Both the position numbers and the translations under genes were made by a program. The notes below the pieces were generated by a model. The model worked only from the letters and a program-made list of their open reading frames with translations, was not told the origin of the DNA and searched no databases. A stretch of 64,000 nucleotides of DNA, taken from CAZLMW01 sp964560875 (lineage in GTDB: Bacteria > Myxococcota_A > UBA9042). The stretch lies in assembly GCA_964560875.1 (NCBI GenBank), contig CAZLMW010000038.1, forward strand, positions 1 to 64,000, written 5' to 3'. Below are positions 1-9,357 of the stretch, in pieces. Position 1 is the first letter of the stretch, and every line of letters begins with the position of its first letter.

Positions 1-10
1 CGATGCACGC

Positions 11-775
11 GTGTTCGTCGTGGCGGCCTACCACGAGGACGACAGCGGCCGGCCGGCACCCGACGCTCCCGAGTGCTGCCCACGCGGCGGCGACGGTGAC
101 GAGTGCGCGACTGCGAGGCACAAGTGGCGCTCGCGCAAGACAGGGCCCCGGCACCCGCTGCTGGTGATGAAATGCCGCCCGCACCGCGTGCACTTCACGA
201 TCTACCCGCCCGGTCACGTGCCGTACGGCCGGGTTCCGTTGGTGCAGCTCGCCCCGGACGGCAGCGAGCTCGGTGACGACGGTGACATCGCTTCGCGCTT
301 CGCGGACACGTACTTCGAGGCCGGACCGGACGCCGCACGGGGCGATGCGTGGGCGCGCGAGTGCCCCGGCGGGACCGACCGGTGGTGGTCGACGCAGCTC
401 CGCCGACTGCGGAGGGCCTGCCGGGTGACCGGTGTCGAGCCGGAGTTGCCGCCGGGCCTGCGTGAGCGCCTGGCCGAGGTCCTGGACGTCGACGGTGCAG
501 TGCTCGCTGCGGCGGTCGCGGGCATCGAAGCGGACGGCGGCTATCGCGCCCGCGGCCGAGCGGTCGTGTCGGTCCTCGGTGCGCTCGGGCCGACCTGGCC
601 GACGTGGTGGCGGCTTGCCGAGGCCGGGTGGCTCGCAGGGGTGTGGCGCAGACCGGTGTACGCATCCCGGGGGACCCCGGCGCTTCTGCCGACGCCGTTT
701 CGGGCCGCGGTGGCCCGCTCTCCGCCGGTCCCGGAGTCCCTGGAAAGGTCGATCACCGAATTCGGAACATGTTGA
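11..775 (+). CDS. Transposon-associated accessory protein, possible zinc-binding N-terminus
   Basis: This 254-residue protein lies 51 bp upstream of the transposase and on the same strand. The N-terminal 70 residues hold a CC pair, further Cys and His residues and the segment HKWRSRKTGP followed by YPPGHVPYGR. This could be a small zinc-binding or DNA-binding module. The rest is alpha-rich and I do not recognise it. The GTG at 11 is the first start available, but the open frame continues to the window edge, so the true start may lie outside. The gene is probably a partner of the transposase, judged by position only. No ATPase (Walker) motif is visible, so it is not a TniB/IstB-type protein. 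Confidence 0.5.
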   Translation: MFVVAAYHEDDSGRPAPDAPECCPRGGDGDECATARHKWRSRKTGPRHPLLVMKCRPHRVHFTIYPPGHVPYGRVPLVQLAPDGSELGDDGDIASRFADTYFEAGPDAARGDAWARECPGGTDRWWSTQLRRLRRACRVTGVEPELPPGLRERLAEVLDVDGAVLAAAVAGIEADGGYRARGRAVVSVLGALGPTWPTWWRLAEAGWLAGVWRRPVYASRGTPALLPTPFRAAVARSPPVPESLERSITEFGTC

Positions 776-826
776 TTCCACGGCGCTTCGGCTACTCCCG
801 CGCCTCCCCGACAAAGGAGGTGACCG

Positions 827-2017
827 ATGAGCAGAGACGACAAACACGACGACCGGCGGCCGAACGACCGGCTCGAACTCTCGAGCGACGCGATGTGGCG
901 CTACCTCGTGGTCGGCCGGGTGCTGGCGCGCGAGGCCGGTGGACAGGTGCGCGCCGAGGCCGTCGCCGAGGTCGCCGCGCAGTTCCACGAGCGACTCGAC
1001 GGCCGGCGCGCGGCGCGGCGCAGCAGGGCCACGATCTACCGCTGGATTGCCGCCTACGAGCGCGACGGCGCGCAGGGCCTGCGGAGCACCGAGCGGACGC
1101 GATGCGAGGGCAGCCGCGTGCTCCCCGCCGACCTGCTCGCCTTCGTGCGGGCGGAGAAGCGCGCCGACGTCCGCGCCTCGGTCCCCGAGATGATCCGCCG
1201 CGCCCGCGAGAAGGGCGTCATCGGCCCCGACGAGCGGGTGCACCGCAGCACGCTGTGGCGGGCCTGCCGTCGACTGGGGATCCCGACCCGTCGACGCCGC
1301 ATGCCCAGGGGTCGTGACAGCCGCCGCTTCGCGTTCCCGCACCGCCTGGACATGGTGCTGTGCGACGGCAAGCACTTCCGCGCCGGCACCGGGCAGTCCA
1401 AGCGCGTCGCGCTGTTCTTCCTGGACGACTGCACCCGGATGGGCCTGCACGTCGTGGTCGGCACGTCCGAGAGCCGCGAGCTCTTCCTGCGCGGACTGCA
1501 CGGCCTGCTGCGCCGCCACGGGCGCTTCTCCGCGATCTACACCGACAACGGATCGGGCTTCGTCGGCACGACCATCGCCGACGTCGTCCGGCGCCTCGGC
1601 GCCCACATCGTGCTCGGGACCGCCGGCTACCCCGAGGGACGGGGCAAGGTCGAGCGCTTCAACCTCTCGGCGCAGGAGGACCTGCTGCGGCACCTGCCGG
1701 GTCGCACCGACGTCTCGGGCGACTGCGCCTCGCTCGAGCTGCGCCTGTCGCACTACCTTCGCGAAGGTGGCGTGGCAGCGGGGCGAGCCGACGGTGTCCA
1801 CCAACCACGCCATCGAGGCCCGCAAGCTGCTCTGGCCCTGAGCCCCGAGACGGGCACGGCGCTCGAACGCGGGGGCTGGGGCCCGCACGCTGAGCTTCGC
1901 CGACGGCACCGCCGGACCACGCCATGTCGGGGCCGTCCATGGTGCCGAGGCCGAAGCCGGCTGCGGGCGCTCCGAGGCACCGCAGGGCGCCGAGAACAGA
2001 ACGCTCCGCGATGCTGA
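827..2017 (+). CDS. DDE integrase-core transposase, probably damaged at the C-terminus
   Basis: An excellent ribosome site (aaaggaggtg) sits just before the ATG at 827. Residues 1-150 are helix-turn-helix-like (for example RATIYRWIAAYERDG). The catalytic core follows, with Asp in LCDGKHF, Asp in YTDNGSGF and Glu in GKVERFN. The last two are separated by 35 residues, the classical D-35-E spacing of rve-type transposases (IS481, TniA/TnsB, Mu). After SHYLREG (about nt 1765) the expected family ending is missing and the frame runs on as low-quality Arg/Gly-rich sequence to 2017. Another frame stays open to 1841. This suggests a frameshift or deletion, so the enzyme may be inactive. It is unlikely to be a phage integrase, because the motifs are DDE and not tyrosine-recombinase type. 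Confidence 0.75.
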   Translation: MSRDDKHDDRRPNDRLELSSDAMWRYLVVGRVLAREAGGQVRAEAVAEVAAQFHERLDGRRAARRSRATIYRWIAAYERDGAQGLRSTERTRCEGSRVLPADLLAFVRAEKRADVRASVPEMIRRAREKGVIGPDERVHRSTLWRACRRLGIPTRRRRMPRGRDSRRFAFPHRLDMVLCDGKHFRAGTGQSKRVALFFLDDCTRMGLHVVVGTSESRELFLRGLHGLLRRHGRFSAIYTDNGSGFVGTTIADVVRRLGAHIVLGTAGYPEGRGKVERFNLSAQEDLLRHLPGRTDVSGDCASLELRLSHYLREGGVAAGRADGVHQPRHRGPQAALALSPETGTALERGGWGPHAELRRRHRRTTPCRGRPWCRGRSRLRALRGTAGRREQNAPRC

Positions 2018-2072
2018 AGGCATACGTGGACGGCCCCGGAGACCCGGCGGTGGGGTAGCGCCCATCGTCGGG

Positions 2073-2252
2073 TCTCACTGTTTGCGACACAGATCTCACG
2101 GCACGCGACGAGGTCGCCTGCGGCCTCCGCACCCGCGGTGTCTCATCCGGGCTGCGACGGGATTCTCACGCCGTGCGACGCGATCCATGCCGAGCGAGTC
2201 GACCGGCAAGTCTCACGTTGCGCGCAACGGGCGTCTCGTTTGGCGTGCAACG
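2073..2252 (+). repeat. Array of six TCTCAC-(5/7)-TGCGACG direct repeats, probable transposon end
   Basis: Six copies of a 17- or 19-bp motif, TCTCAC then a short spacer then TGCGACG or GCAACG, start at 2073, 2094, 2141, 2164, 2211 and 2234. They fall into three pairs. Start-to-start distance within a pair is 21, 23 and 23 bp, and the pairs themselves repeat about every 69 bp. Nothing in this stretch looks coding. Ordered arrays of short sites at the ends are typical of Tn7, Tn5053/Tn402 and Mu-like elements, where the transposase binds them. The remaining sequence from 1842 to 2072 and from 2253 to 2383 shows no gene. Confidence 0.65.
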
Positions 2253-2383
2253 CAACACCCAGCGCGCCTCCAGTTGTACGTCCGACGCCGACCTTCTCTT
2301 CGGCTTCCAGCGCCGTGATTGTGTATGCTTGATGACCCTTTTTCTGTGTTGTTTGGCGGTGATCGCCGCTGAGGAGCGTCTTG

Positions 2384-5300
2384 ATGGTCCACACGACACG
2401 ATCCACTTTGGCTCTGCGCTGCGTCGCCACATTCCTTGCGGTCACCGTGGCAACCGGCTGCGGGTCGGACGATCCGGGCATCGACAGCTCGAACTCCGAT
2501 GACGTTTCGTTGGCTGACTCGGCCAACGCGGACTCGGCGGGCCTTGTGGATACGGCGACAGAGCCGGACACCGCAGCAACTCTGGACTCCGGTTCCGCTG
2601 GAGTGGACATCGGACCCTTCGACACGGGCGATGGTGCTCCAGACGCGGCAAGCCCAGACGCCGCTGCTGACGTTGGCTCCTCCGACGCTGGCGTCGACGA
2701 TGTCGGACAACCGGAATGCACCAAACCGACTGACTGTCCCGACGCAACAGAGGCGTGCAAGGTCAACGCCTGCGCCGCCGATCAGACGTGCCAGCTCGCC
2801 GATGCGCCGGATGGAAACCCATGTACAGATGGCGACGCTTGCACGGCTGGCGACGCATGCGGTGGCGGCAAATGCCTGCCTGGCCCGGCTGCCAAGTGTG
2901 ATGACAACAACGTCTGCACGGACGATTCCTGCGACAAGGGCGTTGGATGCTCCACCAAGGTTAACGCGGCGTCCTGCGACGATGGCAATCCCTGCACGGC
3001 GACCGACACATGCAGTGGCGGAAAATGCCAGGGCGGAGCGTCCAAAGACTGTGATGACGGCAACTTATGCACGACCGACGCCTGCGATCCGGCGGACGGA
3101 TGCACGTCCAAGATCAACAACAGCCCGTGCGATGACGGCGACGCCTGCACGCAGCTGGATACGTGCTCATTCGGCAAGTGCAAAGGTGGTAAGGCCGCGA
3201 CCTGCAACGACGGAGACCCTTGCACGGATGACAGCTGCGACAAGTCGAAGGGGTGCGTGACGAAGGCCAATGGCAAGCCTTGTGACGACGGCGATCTATG
3301 CACAACCGGCGACGCGTGTGCCGGCGGCGCTTGCAAGGCCGGCAAGCCAGTGACCTGCAACGACGGAAATCCGTGCACGACCGACGCGTGCTCGAAGGCC
3401 AGCGGCTGTCAGCACAAGGCAAGCGCGGCCAAATGCGACGACGGTAACGTTTGCACCGGCGGTGACGCCTGCACGGGTGGTAAATGTGCGTCCGGAAAGC
3501 TGACCGCATGCGGCGACGGCAAGCCGTGCACAACCGACTACTGCGACCCCGCAAAAGGCTGCGTCAACGCGTTCAACAAGCTGCCATGCGACGACGGTAA
3601 CGTTTGCACCGTCGCGGATACGTGCGCGCTGGGCGCCTGCAAATCGGGCAAGAAGCAAGCTTGCAGCGACAACAATCCGTGCACCGACGACACCTGTGAC
3701 GGCAAGAAGGGCTGCGTGTTTCTGCCCAACGCCGTGACATGCAACGACAACAACAAGTGTACGACGGGGGACCATTGCGCCAAAGGCGCGTGCGTGCCGG
3801 GAAAAGCGCCTAAGTGCGACGACGGCAATCCGTGCACAACGCCCACCTGCGACCCTGGAAAAGGGTGTGCGAACGTGCCCAACACGCACCCGTGTAGCGA
3901 CGGCAACGCGTGTTCGGTCGGCGACAAATGCGCTGGCGGCACGTGCACCCCGGGCAAAGCACTGAGTTGCGACGACGGTAATCCGTGCAGCGACGATTCG
4001 TGCAACAAGGCGACGGGCTGCGTCTTCAACAGCCACAACAAGCCCTGTGATGATGGCAACAAGTGCACGACGGGGGACGTTTGTGGCACGAAGGGTTGCG
4101 TCGGCGCGAACGCGAAAAACTGCAACGACGGCAACGCTTGCACAGCCGATTCGTGCGTTCCGTCGACCGGCTGCCGGAACACGAAGACAACCGCCCCATG
4201 CGATGACGGATCGGTTTGCACGAGCGGTGACAAATGCGCCGGCGGTGCGTGCAAGGCTGGACCCAAACTGCCGTGCAAAGACGGCAACCCGTGCACCAAC
4301 GACAGCTGCGACGTCAAGAACGGCTGCGTGTTCGCCGCCAACACCGCCCCGTGCACCGATGGCAACTCGTGCACCGTCGGGGATGCTTGCTCGGGTGGTT
4401 CGTGCAAGACCGGCAAACAGAAGGACTGCGACGACAACAGCCCGTGCACACTCGACGTCTGTGATCCGGCAAAGGGCTGCGTCGGAATCCCCGTGAACTC
4501 AACCTGCACCGACGCTGACGTCTGCACCGTCAACGAGCGCTGCGCCTCTGGAAAATGCGTGACCGACGCATTCGGTTGCGACGACGGCAACCCCTGTACG
4601 GTCGATACCTGCGACAACGCGAAGGGGTGCGCCCACACCAACGCCAAAGACGGCGCGGCGTGCGGCAAGGGAGGCGCTTGCAAAGCCGGCAAGTGCGAGA
4701 TCGGTACCAAGACCAACCCAGCCGCTTCATGCAACGAGGTCAAGGCGGCCAATCCGACCGCCAAGAGCGGCCTGTTCACGATCGATCCCGACGGAAAGGG
4801 CGGTACGGCGGCCTACCAGGTGTGGTGCGACCTCGACCACGACGGCGGCGGCTGGACGTTGGTGATGACCAGCAGCGACGACGGTAAGAGCACATGGACC
4901 TGGAACAACCGCACGCTGATGACCACCAAGACCTCGCTGGTCGGCTCGGTCGCGGCACGCAATAAGGACTTCAAGTCCCGCGCGATGCACAACTTGACAT
5001 TCGACGATGTGATGTTTGTCCACTATCCGTCAAAAGCGTGGGCGGTCTACGGCGGCGTGGGCAACGCCAAACAGTCACTCGCTGCGCACATGGCGGACAT
5101 CAAGGAGCTGACTTGCTACAAACACGGGCAGGGGCACGCGCTGACCGCCGGAAACATAGGGCTGTCATCGAACGGCAAGTTCTGCGAGACGCGGCTCTAT
5201 TTCCACCCGGCTGACCGCGACGGCAACCCCAACAAGTGCGGCGACAACGATGGCGCGTTCGGTCCGGCGTGGAGCGTTGGCAACAACAACCCGTGTCCGT

Positions 5301-6280
5301 TCGACGATCCCGGCCAGGTGTCGAGCCTTGGTCCTAAGCAAGCGGGCGGAAACAACGAGTACAACGGGCGCGGCTTTGGCTGGGTGCTCGGCCTCAACAA
5401 GGGCAAAGGCGGCGCGGCGCAGAACTACATCCAGGTCTTCGTGCGGCGCAAAATCCCCGTGGCATGCGGCAACGGCAAACTGGAAGCAGGCGAGCAGTGC
5501 GACGACGGCAACAAGCTCGGCGGCGATGGCTGTACCGGCGGTTGCAAGGTCGAGTCCATTCAATCTTGCGTGGCGCTCGGCAAGGCCAATCCCAAGGCAA
5601 AGAGCGGTATCTACAGCGTCGATCCCGACGGCCCGGGTGGCACCTCTGCGTTTTCGACCCATTGCGAGATGGGCCATGACGGCGGCGGCTGGATGTTGGC
5701 GTTCAACAGCAGCGATGACGGGTCGCACACGTGGTCATGGAACAACCGCAAGCTTTGGAGTGACAGCACGACTGTCGGCAGCGCGGCATCCTGGCAGCGG
5801 GACTTCAAGTCGGCGGCGGCGTTCGCGGTCGGCTTCAAAGACGTCCTCGTTGTGCAGCAACCATCCGGAATTTGGGCATCCTATCACGCCGTTGGCGACG
5901 GCAGCAAGAGCATTGCCCAGCACATCGCCGGGGTTGGCGGGCCGATGTGCTACCAGCCGGGCAAGGCCGGACACAAGATGACAACGGGCACACTGAAGGT
6001 CGGCGGAAAGCTCTGCGAGACGAGCCTCTACTTCAACGCGGATGACCACGACGGGCACAAGACCAAGTGCGGCGACGACGAGAAGGCGTGGGGCCCGGTG
6101 TGGAACGCGCGTTCGAATCAGTCATGCCCGTGGGACGATCCCGGGTTGTCGGGAACGAGCGGTCCGAACCTGTCCAGCCCGTCCGCCGAATGGGGAACGC
6201 GTGGATTTGGCGCTGCCCTCGGGCTCAACAAGGGCGCGTCCGGGACGGCAGCGAACCAGCTTCGGATCTACGTTCGCTGA
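2384..6280 (+). CDS. Large Cys-repeat surface lipoprotein with two fibrinogen-like domains
   Basis: The protein has 1298 residues from the ATG at 2384, which sits 7 nt after GAGGAG; an in-frame TTG at 2381 is less likely. Residues 1-26 form a lipoprotein signal ending in VATGC. Residues 27-110 are an Asp/Ser/Ala-rich linker. Residues 111-775 are about twenty copies of a roughly 35-40-residue unit of the type CDDGNPCTTDxCDxxxGC, matching the Dictyostelium CTDC repeat. Residues 780-1024 and 1060-1298 are two fibrinogen-C-like domains with the GGGWTLV/GGGWMLA signature. A Myxococcus-type cysteine repeat (CGNGKLEAGEQCDDGN) lies between them. The protein is probably a disulfide-stiffened rod on the outer membrane carrying two binding heads. 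Ligand binding is inferred from fibrinogen-related lectins and is not shown. A relative lies at 18671-22066. Confidence 0.85.
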   Translation: MVHTTRSTLALRCVATFLAVTVATGCGSDDPGIDSSNSDDVSLADSANADSAGLVDTATEPDTAATLDSGSAGVDIGPFDTGDGAPDAASPDAAADVGSSDAGVDDVGQPECTKPTDCPDATEACKVNACAADQTCQLADAPDGNPCTDGDACTAGDACGGGKCLPGPAAKCDDNNVCTDDSCDKGVGCSTKVNAASCDDGNPCTATDTCSGGKCQGGASKDCDDGNLCTTDACDPADGCTSKINNSPCDDGDACTQLDTCSFGKCKGGKAATCNDGDPCTDDSCDKSKGCVTKANGKPCDDGDLCTTGDACAGGACKAGKPVTCNDGNPCTTDACSKASGCQHKASAAKCDDGNVCTGGDACTGGKCASGKLTACGDGKPCTTDYCDPAKGCVNAFNKLPCDDGNVCTVADTCALGACKSGKKQACSDNNPCTDDTCDGKKGCVFLPNAVTCNDNNKCTTGDHCAKGACVPGKAPKCDDGNPCTTPTCDPGKGCANVPNTHPCSDGNACSVGDKCAGGTCTPGKALSCDDGNPCSDDSCNKATGCVFNSHNKPCDDGNKCTTGDVCGTKGCVGANAKNCNDGNACTADSCVPSTGCRNTKTTAPCDDGSVCTSGDKCAGGACKAGPKLPCKDGNPCTNDSCDVKNGCVFAANTAPCTDGNSCTVGDACSGGSCKTGKQKDCDDNSPCTLDVCDPAKGCVGIPVNSTCTDADVCTVNERCASGKCVTDAFGCDDGNPCTVDTCDNAKGCAHTNAKDGAACGKGGACKAGKCEIGTKTNPAASCNEVKAANPTAKSGLFTIDPDGKGGTAAYQVWCDLDHDGGGWTLVMTSSDDGKSTWTWNNRTLMTTKTSLVGSVAARNKDFKSRAMHNLTFDDVMFVHYPSKAWAVYGGVGNAKQSLAAHMADIKELTCYKHGQGHALTAGNIGLSSNGKFCETRLYFHPADRDGNPNKCGDNDGAFGPAWSVGNNNPCPFDDPGQVSSLGPKQAGGNNEYNGRGFGWVLGLNKGKGGAAQNYIQVFVRRKIPVACGNGKLEAGEQCDDGNKLGGDGCTGGCKVESIQSCVALGKANPKAKSGIYSVDPDGPGGTSAFSTHCEMGHDGGGWMLAFNSSDDGSHTWSWNNRKLWSDSTTVGSAASWQRDFKSAAAFAVGFKDVLVVQQPSGIWASYHAVGDGSKSIAQHIAGVGGPMCYQPGKAGHKMTTGTLKVGGKLCETSLYFNADDHDGHKTKCGDDEKAWGPVWNARSNQSCPWDDPGLSGTSGPNLSSPSAEWGTRGFGAALGLNKGASGTAANQLRIYVR

Positions 6281-6513
6281 CGTGCGTAAGACTTAGTTGA
6301 CGGAAAACATGAGGTTTTTGATCATGTCTGAGACGTGCGCATCGCCGGATTCTAGCGATCTGGCGCCCGATCGGGGCCCTCCGGTACCGCGCCAAAGATC
6401 ATCAATGTAAGCGCTGATTACATTCACTCAAAAGAATTGCCAGCCTCGCCGACAACGGCCATCGCTCCGCCCGTCGACCTGCTATCCTGCTCACCCTTTG
6501 ACGCTGACACGGC

Positions 6514-9357
6514 ATGACCAATTGCCATCGCATAGCCGCGAGAATTCGTGGTCGTCCACGCGCGGACGTCGTTTTCTGTGCGCTCGGTGCCGTCGTCATC
6601 CTCGGAATCGCTGGGTGCCAGCCCTCCGTCCCTGTCGAGGGCCCGGTTGCGAAGGCTTCCTCCGCACCAACCGACGGCGGGCCTGAGGGCGTTGACGCCA
6701 GCGCTGACGTCGCGGCCTCCGATCACGGCGAACACAGCTGGCCAACCGAAAAAACCGCACCGACCGTCGTCATCAAGGCTCCCGCCAACGATGCCGTCGT
6801 CAGCACGCCGCACATCATGTTGACCGGAACAGTCGCGGACGAGACAGCGCTCGCCTCGGCGACGGTCAAGGTGGGCCACAACGTCGCATTGCCGCTGGAG
6901 TGGATTGCGGAAACGGGGGCGCTCGACGTGAAGCTGGCGATCCCGCTGGGCAGCCACAAAATCGTGGTCCGCGCGCAAGACGTTGCGGGCAATTCCGGCG
7001 AGGCATCCGTGCTTGTCACGCGGTCACCGGTCGGCGCCGACAACACCCCTCCGGTCATCAACATCGACTCCCCCAAGCCCGGGTTCGCGGTGTTCGGCGA
7101 GAAGATCCTTGTGTCCGGATCCACGGTGGATGACACCGGAGTCATCGACGTTCGGGTGCAGGTTGGCGCGGCTGTGCCCCAGTTCGTACAGACCGATGAC
7201 GGGTTCAAGACTTTCTGGGCGGAAGTGTCTGTCAGCGGCACAGGAACGCAGGTTGTCCGTGTTCTTGCGCGTGATACGTCGGGCAAGACGTCGTCCAAGT
7301 CGGTGACCGGCGCAAGCAACAAGGTCTTCGACACCACGCCACCCACGACCTCGATCGGAAGCCCAGCGCCCGGCTTCTCGACCCCAGACGACGCCGTTGA
7401 GGTCAAAGGATCCACCTCCGATGCCAGCGGAGTCGCGGCTGTTGATCTGCGGGTCGGCAAAGGCCCCTATCAACCGGTCACCGACACCAAAGCAGCGGGA
7501 GGCCCGTTCGCCGGTTGGAAAACCGTCGCGAAGCTGCAGCCGGGACCCAACACCGTCACCGTCCGAGGCAGAGACAAAACCGGCATCGTCGGCCTGCACA
7601 CGTTCACCATCACCAACACCACCGCCTCGACGTGGTCCAAGCCCCGCACCATCACGCTCCGTTGGAAGCCGCCGGCCAAGCCGAAGGTGACATTCACGCT
7701 CGACCGCGCCGGTTTGTCGGCTCTCTTTCCACCCGAAAAGGCTCGTCAGATCGTGATGCTGTACCTCGATGTTCGCCCGATGGTCGCGGCCACGTTCAAG
7801 CAGATTCGCAACGCATGTGGCGGCGGCTGGGCGAAGACCAACACGAGCACAAAGAGCTGTCCAAAGTCGTGGGGACAGCCCGAGATCAATGTCTGGCGGC
7901 TGGTCACCATGACGCCCGCGAACGTCAACGTGAAGGGCACCTCGATCGAGTCGATGGCCAACATCGCCAAAGGTCTCAGCCAGTACAACCTGCTGGAAAA
8001 CTTCAGCAAGATCCTCGCTGCGGGCCTTGGAATCGGGCTCTATGACCTCATCGTCGGCGAGAAAGCGGTGTCCGAGGCGATGGTCGACGACGTTATCGCG
8101 ACCCACCCCAACGCCACCAAGGACGGGCGGATCCCGGTAACGCTCGAAGACGCGCTCACCGACCTGTCATCGATGGGCAAACGGTTCGACGCCGTGGGCG
8201 GGCATCCGGGCTTCCTCGACAAGAACAACCCGCCGTTCTCGGTCGTCATGACCAAGTCCTACAGTCAGACCATGAGCGCCACGAGCAACCTCGCCTGGCA
8301 CGATGGCGTACGTCTTTCGGGCAAGGAGCCCATCAAGAGCTATGCCGCGTTCGTCATCGATACGCTGGGGCCAACCTTCGACGACGTGCTCGAGTTCGAG
8401 TTCAACGATCCCAAGGCCTATACCGTCACCGGCTTGGCGGCCAAGCCCACCTCGAAGATGACGTTCCGCGTGACCGAACACACCTCGTGGGCGAAGGCAG
8501 GCACGTCGCGTTACCCGCTGCCCAAAGGCAACGGCTCGGCCTGGAAGCTCAAACCGTGGACGCTCGAATATGTGCTGACCGATGCGGCGTACCGGGACTA
8601 CAAGACGCTTCGCCGCGGCTGCAGCTACTGCAAGGGCAAATCGAGCGGGGCGCTGCTGTTCGAGTCGCTTTTCGGGCTGGATGTCGCGGAAATCACCGTG
8701 GGTCGCCAAGGCTACCGAAAGAGCGGGTCGGGTGGGCCATCGCACTTCTCCGCCATCAACCCGAATCCGGCCGGCTGGATGCGCATTTGGACGTTGTTGG
8801 GGCTCGGCTCGCCGCCCAAACCGCAGTACGTGTGGGACATGATCAGCGAGGTGTCGCAACGGCGCCTGCTCGATGGTGGGATAAAGCAGGGGCAGGGCAA
8901 CGCGCGTTTCGCCTTGCCGTCGGTTCCGGTTGGCATCACGTCGGCGGATATCGTGAAGTCACTCGGACCCGAGCTCCACAAGCAGCGCAGCAAACTTTCG
9001 GCGCTCTTGATGGGCAAGCAGACGCAGAACGAGGCGCTGGATTTCTGGCTCGCCCGCGGCAAGGACAAGGAGCTGCGCCTGCACTTCGTCGCAAAAGGGG
9101 ACCCCGTCCCGACCGCCCAGAACAGTCACGCCAAGCGCGGCTTCTTTGCCGACTCCAAGTTGACCAAGAAGGTCTCGAAGGTCGCAGCCGGCAGCAGCGG
9201 CGATGCCCTCCATGAGAAGATCAGCGTTGGGGACGCGCCCAAGACCGTGTTCGCCCAAAACAGCAGCGGCGCGGTCCATCGGATCCAGGTGATCAAGACC
9301 GTCGGAGATGAGGTCACCCTGGTCGTCCGGCGGTGGATCGGTGGGGGCCAGCCGTGA
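6514..9357 (+). CDS. Lipoprotein with three Ig-like repeats and an unknown C-terminal domain (paralog 1 of 3)
   Basis: The protein has 947 residues with an N-terminal hydrophobic segment ending in the lipobox IAGC (Cys35). Three bacterial Ig-like repeats follow, starting near residues 82, 178 and 275 (each with PxVxIxxPxxG and xGxxxDxxG patterns). From about residue 392 to the end lies a large domain of unknown function. The two genes immediately downstream share this domain, including the blocks MTPANVNVKGTS, LTDLSSMG, GGHPGFL, YVWDMISEVSQRRLLDGG and GFFADSKLT. I do not recognise it as any named family. The TGA stop overlaps the GTG start of the next gene by 4 nt, so the genes are likely translationally coupled. 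The predicted location is the outer or inner membrane, facing the periplasm or surface. Confidence 0.8.
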   Translation: MTNCHRIAARIRGRPRADVVFCALGAVVILGIAGCQPSVPVEGPVAKASSAPTDGGPEGVDASADVAASDHGEHSWPTEKTAPTVVIKAPANDAVVSTPHIMLTGTVADETALASATVKVGHNVALPLEWIAETGALDVKLAIPLGSHKIVVRAQDVAGNSGEASVLVTRSPVGADNTPPVINIDSPKPGFAVFGEKILVSGSTVDDTGVIDVRVQVGAAVPQFVQTDDGFKTFWAEVSVSGTGTQVVRVLARDTSGKTSSKSVTGASNKVFDTTPPTTSIGSPAPGFSTPDDAVEVKGSTSDASGVAAVDLRVGKGPYQPVTDTKAAGGPFAGWKTVAKLQPGPNTVTVRGRDKTGIVGLHTFTITNTTASTWSKPRTITLRWKPPAKPKVTFTLDRAGLSALFPPEKARQIVMLYLDVRPMVAATFKQIRNACGGGWAKTNTSTKSCPKSWGQPEINVWRLVTMTPANVNVKGTSIESMANIAKGLSQYNLLENFSKILAAGLGIGLYDLIVGEKAVSEAMVDDVIATHPNATKDGRIPVTLEDALTDLSSMGKRFDAVGGHPGFLDKNNPPFSVVMTKSYSQTMSATSNLAWHDGVRLSGKEPIKSYAAFVIDTLGPTFDDVLEFEFNDPKAYTVTGLAAKPTSKMTFRVTEHTSWAKAGTSRYPLPKGNGSAWKLKPWTLEYVLTDAAYRDYKTLRRGCSYCKGKSSGALLFESLFGLDVAEITVGRQGYRKSGSGGPSHFSAINPNPAGWMRIWTLLGLGSPPKPQYVWDMISEVSQRRLLDGGIKQGQGNARFALPSVPVGITSADIVKSLGPELHKQRSKLSALLMGKQTQNEALDFWLARGKDKELRLHFVAKGDPVPTAQNSHAKRGFFADSKLTKKVSKVAAGSSGDALHEKISVGDAPKTVFAQNSSGAVHRIQVIKTVGDEVTLVVRRWIGGGQP

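Larger units (their letters stand above)
1..2252 (+). mobile_element. Partial DDE transposon (one end plus transposase and accessory gene)
   Basis: An accessory gene, an integrase-core transposase and an array of six short direct repeats lie in order at the left edge of the window. Together they look like the right part of a Tn7/Tn5053/Mu-like or IS481-like element. Such transposases bind several repeated sites inside each end. The other end would lie before the window, so the boundaries and target duplication cannot be seen. The next gene, at 2384, belongs to the resident surface-protein region. The right boundary is an inference from the last repeat at 2252. Confidence 0.6.

Noticed and set aside
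827..1841. Second reading frame of the transposase region ending at 1841
   Set aside because: It lacks catalytic motifs and is Arg/Ser/Thr-rich; at most its last 80 bases may be the frameshifted tail.
2381..2383. TTG start one codon before the ATG at 2384
   Set aside because: The ATG has better spacing from GAGGAG; the two differ by one residue only.
6307..6327. Possible terminator after the first Cys-repeat gene (ACATGA/TCATGT)
   Set aside because: The stem is only 6 bp and has no following T-run, so it is too weak to call.
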